Shown one piece after another: positions 1-5,142 of a DNA stretch of 5,170 nt. A program made the translations under genes and the position numbers. Positions within the stretch are counted from its first letter, which is position 1; each line of letters opens with the position of its first letter. The stretch is from Clostridiales bacterium. GTDB taxonomy: Bacteria; Bacillota; Clostridia; Lachnospirales; JAITVM01. The stretch is taken from assembly GCA_031285815.1 (NCBI GenBank), contig JAITVM010000238.1:1-5170 (forward strand), in the 5' to 3' direction. A model generated the notes under the pieces. That model did not search any database. It was not told where the DNA came from and was given only the letters and a program-made list of their open reading frames with translations.

Positions 1-8
1 GTTATCGA

Positions 9-36
9 TTGTATAGGGGATTATTTATGCTATAAT
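9..36 (+). promoter_or_regulatory. Sigma-A-type promoter of the nfeD-floA operon
   Basis: A -35-like TTGTAT (9-14) is followed after 16 nt by a perfect TATAAT (31-36). A TG one base upstream of the -10 (28-29) makes it an extended -10 promoter. Transcription would begin near 43, giving a leader of about 38 nt before the GTG at 81. In Bacillus subtilis the homologous operon is under the envelope-stress factor sigma-W; this promoter instead looks like an ordinary vegetative one. That comparison is from family knowledge, and no experiment is implied. Confidence 0.75.
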
Positions 37-80
37 ATATTTGTATAGCATTGATGTCTTTTTGAAAGGGGGAACGCGTC

Positions 81-566
81 GTGTTAGTTTTTTCTATTGC
101 ACTACTTGCAATTGGGTTAATATTATTGCTAATAGAGGCCCTACTCCCAGGATTCAGCATACCTGGGGTAACAGGGGTTATTGCGATAATTTGTTCTTTT
201 ATAATCACAATACTCTACTTTCCCTTCATGTACGGCTTATTTATAGTTTTATGTGAATTAGTAGGCGTTGCTGCGGCGGCATATGCTGTGTTTAAAATTT
301 TGAAGCGTAAGCAGCTTATCAATAAATTTATATTAGAAGAGACTCTTGATTACGAAAAGAATGATATTGGCGGCTTAGATTATTTTTTAGGCAAAGAAGG
401 TATCACTAAAACTGCATTGAGGCCCTATGGGTCTGCAGATTTTAATGGTTTTACGGCGGATGTATGTTCGGACGGAAATTTTATCTTGGTCAATAAAAAA
501 ATTAAAGTTGTTAAAATCGATGATAGTAAGATTATTGTAAAAGAAGTTTCAGAAGTTCAAAATTAA
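81..566 (+). CDS. Short NfeD-family membrane protein (flotillin partner)
   Basis: This 161-residue protein has the short NfeD layout. Three hydrophobic segments lie at about residues 2-22, 30-50 and 52-74, with the usual Pro-Gly turn after the first (LLPGFSIPG, 21-29). A basic stretch (KRKQ) follows, and then a soluble C-terminal domain of about residues 100-160 with the NfeD OB-fold signature GKEG (104-107) and LRPYG (113-117). The N-terminal ClpP-like serine protease domain of long NfeD proteins is absent, so no protease activity is expected. Short NfeD proteins are thought to bind flotillins through the OB-fold and help membrane-microdomain assembly. The flotillin gene lies 54 bp downstream, which fits. 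The GTG start is supported by an AAAGGGGG SD (65-72) at 8 nt spacing, and it begins directly before the first membrane segment. The family call is firm; the exact cellular role is inferred. Confidence 0.88.
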   Translation: MLVFSIALLAIGLILLLIEALLPGFSIPGVTGVIAIICSFIITILYFPFMYGLFIVLCELVGVAAAAYAVFKILKRKQLINKFILEETLDYEKNDIGGLDYFLGKEGITKTALRPYGSADFNGFTADVCSDGNFILVNKKIKVVKIDDSKIIVKEVSEVQN

Positions 567-604
567 ATTTTAGCTAATAAAATTAAAAACGTTGCAAGGC
601 TCTG

Positions 605-610
605 AAGGAG
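605..610 (+). promoter_or_regulatory. SD site that decides the floA start
   Basis: AAGGAG lies 10 nt upstream of ATG 621. The longer reading frame would begin at GTG 612, only 1 nt after this SD, too close for initiation. ATG 621 is therefore taken as the start, which removes three residues from the longest open frame. Confidence 0.8.
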
Positions 611-620
611 AGTGCGGTAT

Positions 621-1637
621 ATGGAATATATAGTTATTATTACAATTGTTGTCCTTGTAGTAATATTTATTTCCCTGTTTTTAAGTTTTTTCCCTTTCGG
701 CCTGTGGATTTCTGCGTTGGCTGCAGGTGTAAATATTAGTATCTTTACCCTCTTTGGGATGCGGCTCCGCCGTGTCCGGCCTGAGCGTATTATACGCCCG
801 CTTATTAAAGGGCGCAAGGCAGGCTTGAACATAAATATAAACCAGCTGGAGTCACATTTATTGTCTGGCGGTAAAGTCGATAATGTTGTTGATGCTTTGA
901 TTGCTGCCCACAGGGCAAATTTAGAGCTTTCATTTGAACGGGCTGCTGCGATTGACCTTGCTGGCCGTGATGTTTTTGAGGCAGTTAGGATGAGTGTTAC
1001 CCCTAAAATTATTGAGACGCCTTGGATTTCGGCGGTAGCCATCAATGGTATTGAAGTACGTGTTGTTGCTAGGGTAACTGTCCGTGCCAACCTCCAAAGG
1101 CTTGTTGGCGGTGCCGGTGAAGAAACTATTATCGCCCGTGTTGGTGAAGGTATTGTTACTACAGTAGGTTCCTCTATTACACATAAGGCTGTTTTAGAAA
1201 ACCCGGATAGCATATCACAAACTGTATTAAGTAAAGGGCTTGATTCGGGGACTGCTTTTGAAATTCTTTCTATAGACATAGCAGATATTGATATAGGTAG
1301 GAATATTGGTGCCCAGCTTATGACTGAGCAGGCAGAGGCCGATAAGAAAATTGCCCAGGCTAAAGCTGAAGAGCGCCGCGCAATAGCAATAGCGCATGAG
1401 CAAGAAATGATAGCACATGTTCAAGAAATGCGGGCTAAGGTTGTTGAGGCTGAAGCACAGATACCGATGGCTATTGCTAAAGCACTGCAAGATGGGAATA
1501 TTGGTGTTATGGACTATTATAGCCTTGAAAATAAAAAAGCCGATACCAAAATGCGTGAATCAATTGGGAACTTGCAATTGGATGTAGGTATTAGGGGCAA
1601 TGAAATAGGTAAGGGTAGAAAGAACGAAGAATTTTAA
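621..1637 (+). CDS. floA: Flotillin-like protein FloA
   Basis: FloA is a membrane-anchored scaffold of bacterial functional microdomains that affects membrane fluidity and organises signalling and secretion complexes. The 338-residue product is close to the usual ~330. It has an N-terminal transmembrane segment (about 3-24) and a second hydrophobic hairpin-like stretch (28-46: LWISALAAG then ISIFTLFGMRLRRV). A PHB/SPFH-like domain follows, with the family blocks KAGLNININQLESHLLSGG, FERAAAIDLAGRDV, KIIETPWIS and VGGAGEETIIARVGEG (from about 162), then ISQTVLSKGLDSGTAFEILSIDIADIDIGRNIGA. From about residue 235 an Ala/Glu-rich coiled-coil region with flotillin-type EA repeats (QAEADKKIAQAKAEERRA, EMRAKVVEAEAQ) serves for oligomerisation, followed by the conserved DGNIGVMDYYSLENKKADTKMR block. 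Only the last ~20 residues diverge, as is common. It is co-transcribed with the short NfeD gene 54 bp upstream and followed directly by a terminator. Confidence 0.96.
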   Translation: MEYIVIITIVVLVVIFISLFLSFFPFGLWISALAAGVNISIFTLFGMRLRRVRPERIIRPLIKGRKAGLNININQLESHLLSGGKVDNVVDALIAAHRANLELSFERAAAIDLAGRDVFEAVRMSVTPKIIETPWISAVAINGIEVRVVARVTVRANLQRLVGGAGEETIIARVGEGIVTTVGSSITHKAVLENPDSISQTVLSKGLDSGTAFEILSIDIADIDIGRNIGAQLMTEQAEADKKIAQAKAEERRAIAIAHEQEMIAHVQEMRAKVVEAEAQIPMAIAKALQDGNIGVMDYYSLENKKADTKMRESIGNLQLDVGIRGNEIGKGRKNEEF

Positions 1638-1640
1638 AGA

Positions 1641-1674
1641 ATAAAAAAACGTGGTGTATGCCACGTTTTTTTAT
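1641..1674. terminator. Bidirectional intrinsic terminator between convergent operons
   Basis: A 14-bp perfect stem (1641-1654 with 1661-1674) has a GC-containing core ACGTGG/CCACGT, a 6-nt loop and seven A's upstream matched by seven T's downstream. Read on plus it ends the nfeD-floA transcript 4 bp after the floA stop. Read on minus it ends the transcript of the MATE gene, whose stop codon lies 14 bp away. The tracts on both sides make it suitable for both directions. Confidence 0.92.
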
Positions 1675-1687
1675 ATGGGTTTTTTGA

Positions 1688-3052
1688 TTAAGGCGCAACA
1701 GGCGCCCCTTTAAAGTCGGGGCTTGAAAATTCCCGGTGTACGAGGGAAAGCGCTACTATGCCAGATATAATATCAGCAATTGGCCCTGCAAATAAAACCC
1801 CATCTATGCCCAAAAATATTGGGAGTATAATAACGAGCGGCAATAAAAATATTACTTGCCGGGTAAGGGAGATAAAAATCCCTGTACTAGCTTTCCCCAG
1901 CGCTGTAAAGAAGTTTGATGTTATTGGCTGGAGGCCGTTGATAAATGTTGCCGCCATAAAAATGCGTATATATTTTGTAGCAAATTCGAAATAGAGTTCG
2001 GAGCCCGAACCAAATATAGAAGCCAATTGCCTTGGGAAAAGTTGAAAAATAACCAAGGCGCAAACCGATATAATAGACCCTATAGATGTAGCAAGCCTGT
2101 AGCATTCTTTTACCCGCCTATAATTTTTCCCGCCATAATTAAAACCGTAAATAGGCTGGCAACCTTGAGCTATACCAAGGACAAATGACATATATAGAAA
2201 ATTTATTTTAGAAAGCGAGCCGACGCAGGCTAATGGTATGTCGCTGCCATATGGTGACATTGCCCCATAGTGTTTAAGGATATTATTAAGCGTAACCTGT
2301 ACAGTAAACATTGCTATTTGGTTGAAAAATGCCGCCATGCCTAATGAGCAGATTTTTATAAAATGTATTTTTGAGGGTTTAAAATGTTTTCTTTCCAGCT
2401 TAACAGTTTTGAAATTTTTTATCATATAATATGCGGCTATAATAGCGGTAAGCATTTGCCCTAAAATAGTCGCCAAGGCTATACCGAATATGCCCATATC
2501 AAATACATAAAGGAAAATCGGGTCGAAGATAATATTGAAGATGGCACCAGATACCATACATACCATTGAATATAAAGGGCTGCCATCAGAGCGTATTAAT
2601 ATACAGGCCCCAGATGTAAAAACTGCAAATGGTACCCCAACACAAATTACGGAGGTGTATTCCGCACTTAGCTGCATGGTGGTTTCGGTTGCGCCAAAAA
2701 CTGTAAGCATTGGCTTTAAAAAAACTAAAGAGCTGGCGGCGATTAAACATGAAACAACAATTAAGAAAAATATGCTGTTGCCGGCACTATTTGCCGCCTC
2801 TTCTTTTTCCCCCTTGCCCATCATTAAATTAAAATTTGCCCCGCCACCGGTACCAAATAAAAGTGCGGTGGCTGTACAAATTGTAACAAGAGGGAAACTG
2901 ATATTAGTCGCAGCTACCCCCTGCAAGCCGACCCAAGAGTTGCCAATATATATCTGGTCAACAATATTATATATTGCATTAAGCAAAAAACTTATTATGG
3001 TTGGAAAAGAAAATTTATATATTAACTTGCCAATTTTTTCTGTACCAAGAAT
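1688..3052 (-). CDS. MATE-family multidrug/cation efflux transporter (MepA-like), with apparent ATT start
   Basis: The product is an inner-membrane Na+- or H+-coupled exporter of the MATE family, about 454 residues counted from the ATT at 3052-3050. The frame from the first conventional start (TTG 2986) gives 432 residues but would cut off the family N-terminus. That N-terminus is present in frame upstream: LGTEKIGKL, then KFSFPTIISFLLNAIYNIVDQIYIG, a classic MATE opening. The frame is closed by a TAA at 3070-3068, so the start must lie in 3067-2987, where no ATG, GTG or TTG exists before 2986. ATT 3052 sits 8 nt after an AAAAAGGGG SD. Other family blocks are RSDGSPLYSM (~154-163), NIIFDPIFL (~173-181) and GCQPIYGFNYGGKNYRRVK (~297-315), plus about twelve hydrophobic segments. 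No frameshift or internal stop was seen. The substrate cannot be predicted. The gene follows the DUF711 gene and is probably co-transcribed with it. Confidence 0.88.
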   Translation of the reverse strand: MLGTEKIGKLIYKFSFPTIISFLLNAIYNIVDQIYIGNSWVGLQGVAATNISFPLVTICTATALLFGTGGGANFNLMMGKGEKEEAANSAGNSIFFLIVVSCLIAASSLVFLKPMLTVFGATETTMQLSAEYTSVICVGVPFAVFTSGACILIRSDGSPLYSMVCMVSGAIFNIIFDPIFLYVFDMGIFGIALATILGQMLTAIIAAYYMIKNFKTVKLERKHFKPSKIHFIKICSLGMAAFFNQIAMFTVQVTLNNILKHYGAMSPYGSDIPLACVGSLSKINFLYMSFVLGIAQGCQPIYGFNYGGKNYRRVKECYRLATSIGSIISVCALVIFQLFPRQLASIFGSGSELYFEFATKYIRIFMAATFINGLQPITSNFFTALGKASTGIFISLTRQVIFLLPLVIILPIFLGIDGVLFAGPIADIISGIVALSLVHREFSSPDFKGAPVAP

Positions 3053-3060
3053 GATAATCG

Positions 3061-3069
3061 CCCCTTTTT
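3061..3069 (-). promoter_or_regulatory. SD site of the MATE gene
   Basis: On the minus strand this reads AAAAAGGGG and is followed by 8 nt and then ATT (3052-3050). The same 8-nt spacing is found for the NfeD, DUF711 and ACT genes here. No strong SD lies within about 15 nt upstream of the alternative TTG at 2986, where the sequence is a run of hydrophobic codons. This site therefore points to initiation at or beside 3052. Confidence 0.7.
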
Positions 3070-3070
3070 A

Positions 3071-3120
3071 TCAAAACGCGCAGGGGTACCCAGGCCCCTT
3101 TGTATGTGTGGGCATGCCAC
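3071..3120 (-). promoter_or_regulatory. Copy A of a repeated leader-like element, upstream of the MATE gene
   Basis: This stretch fills most of the 80-bp gap between the DUF711 stop and the MATE start. It resembles 4801-4849 at roughly 70% identity over its length. On the minus strand it starts with a GTGG-CATGC-CCAC hairpin (3120-3108). Then come an AAAGGGGCCTGGGTACCCC segment and a conserved CGTTTTGA at its end, immediately before the SD. TGCCCA (3114-3109) can pair with TGGGTA (3092-3087) by 6 bp including one G-U. It may be a cis-acting RNA, a protein-binding site or a small dispersed repeat; its class is unknown to me. Confidence 0.5.
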
Positions 3121-3132
3121 TTAATAAAATTA

Positions 3133-4491
3133 TTAGTTTTTAAAAGAATGGACTGGTGCGGGGACCCTGCCGCCACGGTTAATAAAATTATCGCATGAAA
3201 AATTATTTATTGCCATGATAGGCGCATAACCCAAAAGGCCGCCAAAAACTGCTGTATCGCCTACTGTTTTGCCGATTACCGGAATAATGCGGACGGCTGT
3301 TGTTTTTTGGTTGACCATGCCGATCGCCATTTCATCTGCGATTACCCCGGATATAGTGGAGGCTTTTGTGTCTCCAGGGACTGCTACCATATCAAGCCCG
3401 ACAGAACAAACACAGGTCATTGCCTCAAGCTTTTCTAATGTCAAGGCCCCTACCTTGACCGATTCAATCATGCCATGGTCTTCACTGACAGGGATAAAAG
3501 AGCCGCTTAGCCCGCCAACATATGAAGACGCCATAATCCCGCCCTTTTTAACGTTGTCGTTTAAAATTGCAATGGCGGCTGTTGTCCCAGGGGCGCCGGC
3601 GTACTCGAGGCCCATCTCGTTTAATATTTCAGCGATACTATCCCCAATAGCCGGGGTTGGGGCAAGTGAAAGGTCTATTATGCCGAAAGGGGTGTTAAGC
3701 CGCGAGGATGCTTCTTGGGCTACTAACTGCCCGGCACGGGTTATTTTAAAAGCCGTGCGCTTGATAGTTTCACAAAGTGCCTCAAAATCTTTGCCACGGG
3801 CCTGTTCAAGTGCGCGCTTAACAACACCCGGCCCGCTTACACCTACATTAATGACCGCATCCCTTTCGCCGGTCCCGTGGTATGCCCCAGCCATAAATGG
3901 GTTGTCTTCAACAGAGTTGCAGAATGTAACAAATTTTGTGCACCCGATTGAGTCATTGGCTTTTGTCCTGTTTGCTAAGTCTAGGATTATTTCGCCGGTT
4001 TTTTTTACGGCGTTCATATTTATCCCGCTTTTTGTTGAAGCCACATTTAAAAAGGAGCACACCCGCTCTGTTTCAGATAATGCTTCAGGTATAGAGTTGA
4101 CTAATTTTTTATCTGAACCAGTGCTGCCTTTTTGGATTAGGGCCCCATACCCGCCAATAAAATTTACACCTGTTTCGGCGGCGGCTCTATCCAAGGTTTT
4201 AGCAATCGATGTGAAATCACTAGACTCTACAGCGGCAGCAGCAATAGCTACAGGTGTTACGCTTATACGCTTATTGACAATAGGCACGCCATACTGTAGG
4301 GCAATGCTGTCACCGGTTTTAACAAGGTTTTCAGCTGTTTTCGTTATTTTATCATATACCCTGCGGTTGAATTCCTTTATATCAGGGTGGGCACAGCCCA
4401 TTATATTTATGCCCATAGTAATTGCCCTTACATCTAGGTTAGACTCCTCTATCATTTTATTTGTTTCAATAATCTCGCTTCTGGAAATCAA
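3133..4491 (-). CDS. DUF711 / UPF0210 family protein (PFL/RNR-like fold)
   Basis: At 452 residues this is full length for the UPF0210 family (DUF711), whose structures show a fold related to pyruvate formate-lyase and ribonucleotide reductase but whose reaction is not established. Family blocks in order are VNKRISVTP (72-80), FIGGYGALIQKG (111-122), EDNPFMAGAYHGTGE (195-209), GVSGPGVV (217-224), SLAPTPAIGDSIAEIL (275-290), GAPGTTAAIAILNDNVKKGG (299-318), GLSGSFIPVSEDHGM (327-341), SVGLDMVAVPGDT (363-375), NQKTTAVRIIPVIGK (394-408) and GRVPAPVHS at the end. No C-terminal Gly-radical motif is visible, so PFL-type activity should not be assumed. The start is TTG, placed by an AGAGGGGG SD (4507-4500) with 8 nt spacing; the N-terminus ISRSEIIETNKMIEESNLDVRAITMGI matches the family. 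The ACT-domain gene ends 14 bp upstream and its stop codon lies within this SD, suggesting translational coupling. The two families are neighbours in many Firmicutes. Confidence 0.93.
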   Translation of the reverse strand: MISRSEIIETNKMIEESNLDVRAITMGINIMGCAHPDIKEFNRRVYDKITKTAENLVKTGDSIALQYGVPIVNKRISVTPVAIAAAAVESSDFTSIAKTLDRAAAETGVNFIGGYGALIQKGSTGSDKKLVNSIPEALSETERVCSFLNVASTKSGINMNAVKKTGEIILDLANRTKANDSIGCTKFVTFCNSVEDNPFMAGAYHGTGERDAVINVGVSGPGVVKRALEQARGKDFEALCETIKRTAFKITRAGQLVAQEASSRLNTPFGIIDLSLAPTPAIGDSIAEILNEMGLEYAGAPGTTAAIAILNDNVKKGGIMASSYVGGLSGSFIPVSEDHGMIESVKVGALTLEKLEAMTCVCSVGLDMVAVPGDTKASTISGVIADEMAIGMVNQKTTAVRIIPVIGKTVGDTAVFGGLLGYAPIMAINNFSCDNFINRGGRVPAPVHSFKN

Positions 4492-4499
4492 TTATAGTG

Positions 4500-4507
4500 C
4501 CCCCTCT
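4500..4507 (-). promoter_or_regulatory. SD site of the DUF711 gene, overlapping the ACT-gene stop
   Basis: The minus strand reads AGAGGGGG, followed by 8 nt and TTG 4491. The TAG stop of the ACT gene (4508-4506) overlaps its first bases. Ribosomes finishing the ACT protein would therefore stop on this SD, which supports both the TTG start and coupled translation. Confidence 0.75.
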
Positions 4508-4775
4508 AAACTCGATGCATACTGTTAAATATATCTTCATGCTGGATTTTTATGACTACGCCGATTTCGTTTCCTAAGCCTGTAAGGGCTTCTGTTAAGT
4601 TTTCGAATTTTAATTTAGAGTTCTGAATGTCTACTATCATTAGCATGTTAAAATAATCTTGTACGATTGTTTGTGAGATGTCTAAAATATTTATATTGTT
4701 GCTTGCAAGGTAAGAGCAGGTTTTTGCGATTATCCCGACCTTATCGTTGCCCAAAACCGTAATAATTGCTTTCAC
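4506..4775 (-). CDS. ACT-domain protein, UPF0237 family
   Basis: This 89-residue protein consists of a single ACT domain, a regulatory fold that usually binds amino acids or other small ligands at a dimer interface. It matches the UPF0237 type over its whole length: the N-terminal strand and loop KAIITVLGNDKVGIIAKTCSYLA, then NNINILDISQTIVQDYFNMLMIVDI (about 26-50), and the diagnostic C-terminus IKIQHEDIFNSMHRV. No catalytic domain is attached. The GTG start lies 8 nt after an AAGGGAG SD (4790-4784) and begins at the first beta strand. It is the first gene of the minus-strand operon and lies 14 bp before the DUF711 gene. That pairing is widespread and suggests the ACT protein senses a ligand for, or regulates, the DUF711 protein. 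This is inference from context; the ligand is unknown. Confidence 0.93.
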   Translation of the reverse strand: MKAIITVLGNDKVGIIAKTCSYLASNNINILDISQTIVQDYFNMLMIVDIQNSKLKFENLTEALTGLGNEIGVVIKIQHEDIFNSMHRV

Positions 4776-4800
4776 AATAAAGACTCCCTTATTATTTTTG

Positions 4801-4849
4801 TCAAAACGGGCAAGAATACCCCCAGCCTTTTAGCAGTGGGGTATGCCAC
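4801..4849 (-). promoter_or_regulatory. Copy B of the repeated leader-like element, in the ACT-DUF711 5' leader
   Basis: This stretch lies inside the predicted 5' untranslated leader, between the start site near 4892 and the SD at 4790-4784. On the minus strand it forms a GTGG-CATACC-CCAC hairpin (4849-4836). ATACCCC from this hairpin (4844-4838) is also a perfect 7-bp complement of GGGGTAT further on (4822-4816), so two structures compete. It ends with CGTTTTGA, as copy A does. The position in a leader and the conserved pairing favour an RNA element, but two copies are too few to prove it. Confidence 0.5.
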
Positions 4850-4898
4850 GGGATTCATTTTAACATATTGCTTTATCTGATTCAAATTCTTATGGTTT

Positions 4899-4926
4899 AT
4901 TATACCCAATTATCAAATATAAACAA
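4899..4926 (-). promoter_or_regulatory. Promoter of the ACT-DUF711(-MATE) operon
   Basis: On the minus strand TTGTTT (4926-4921) is followed after 16 nt by a perfect TATAAT (4904-4899). The start point would lie near 4892, giving a leader of about 117 nt before GTG 4775. This long leader contains copy B of the repeated element. Confidence 0.65.
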
Positions 4927-4977
4927 TTTATGGCTAAATTTTTGATTGGAACTTTGGTAGATATGATTGGCAGGGGC

Positions 4978-5006
4978 TTGGATTTCATTTAAATTTTACA
5001 TATAAT
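4978..5006 (+). promoter_or_regulatory. Weaker candidate promoter, plus strand
   Basis: TTGGAT (4978-4983), a 17-nt spacer and TATAAT (5001-5006). It would add a second, longer transcript to the gene at the right edge. In AT-rich DNA such matches are expected by chance, so this is a weak call. Confidence 0.35.
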
Positions 5007-5067
5007 GCTTAGTTTATGTGTATTTCATACAATAAAACAATTTTAAAAAGCACTCAATACTAAATTA

Positions 5068-5096
5068 TTGACAGATATTTTTTTTGGTGATATTAT
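5068..5096 (+). promoter_or_regulatory. Strong sigma-A promoter for the right-edge gene
   Basis: A perfect -35 TTGACA (5068-5073), an optimal 17-nt spacer and the -10 TATTAT (5091-5096). Transcription should start at about 5103, giving a leader of about 40 nt before the proposed start at 5143. Confidence 0.8.
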
Positions 5097-5142
5097 CATA
5101 TGTGCAATGGAAACTTCATCTTTGATTAATGGAGTGGTGTGT

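Larger units (their letters stand above)
4776..5142. other. Divergent intergenic region without a recognisable gene
   Basis: About 367 bp separate the ACT gene from the gene at the right edge. The stretch is AT-rich apart from copy B of the repeated element. It holds the minus-strand promoter at 4899-4926, one good plus-strand promoter at 5068-5096 and a weaker one at 4978-5006. Open frames in it are short and lack SD sites. No tRNA-like or long inverted-repeat structure was seen between 4930 and 5060. Confidence 0.7.

Noticed and set aside
2..256. Short frames at the left edge on both strands
   Set aside because: They overlap the NfeD gene in other frames, have no suitable SD and encode nothing recognisable.
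612..614. GTG as the start of floA
   Set aside because: It is only 1 nt from the end of the AAGGAG SD; ATG 621 has workable spacing and gives the expected N-terminus.
583..627. Possible third copy of the leader element before floA (AAAACG..GCAAGG, then GTGCGGTAT)
   Set aside because: Only short scattered matches, no GTGG/CCAC hairpin and no long-range pairing; the resemblance mostly comes from the SD and start region.
563..1279. Minus-strand frame of 238 codons opposite floA
   Set aside because: It lies antisense to the strongly conserved floA, ends inside the nfeD stop region, and its translation shows no family resemblance.
2984..2986. TTG as the start of the MATE gene
   Set aside because: It would begin inside the first transmembrane segment, remove the conserved LGTEKIGKL N-terminus present in frame upstream, and lacks an SD at proper distance.
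3105..3121. Terminator between the DUF711 and MATE genes
   Set aside because: The GTGG/CCAC stem is only 4 bp and is not followed by a T tract on the minus strand, so it is unlikely to stop transcription by itself.
2535..3143. Plus-strand frame of 202 codons opposite the MATE gene
   Set aside because: It is antisense to a gene with clear MATE motifs; no SD or promoter belongs to it.
3269..4528. Long plus-strand open frame (419 codons) opposite the DUF711 gene
   Set aside because: It is antisense to a gene with unmistakable family blocks, has no SD, and its translation is Ser/Pro/Ala-rich without recognisable motifs. It is a by-product of codon bias on the real strand.
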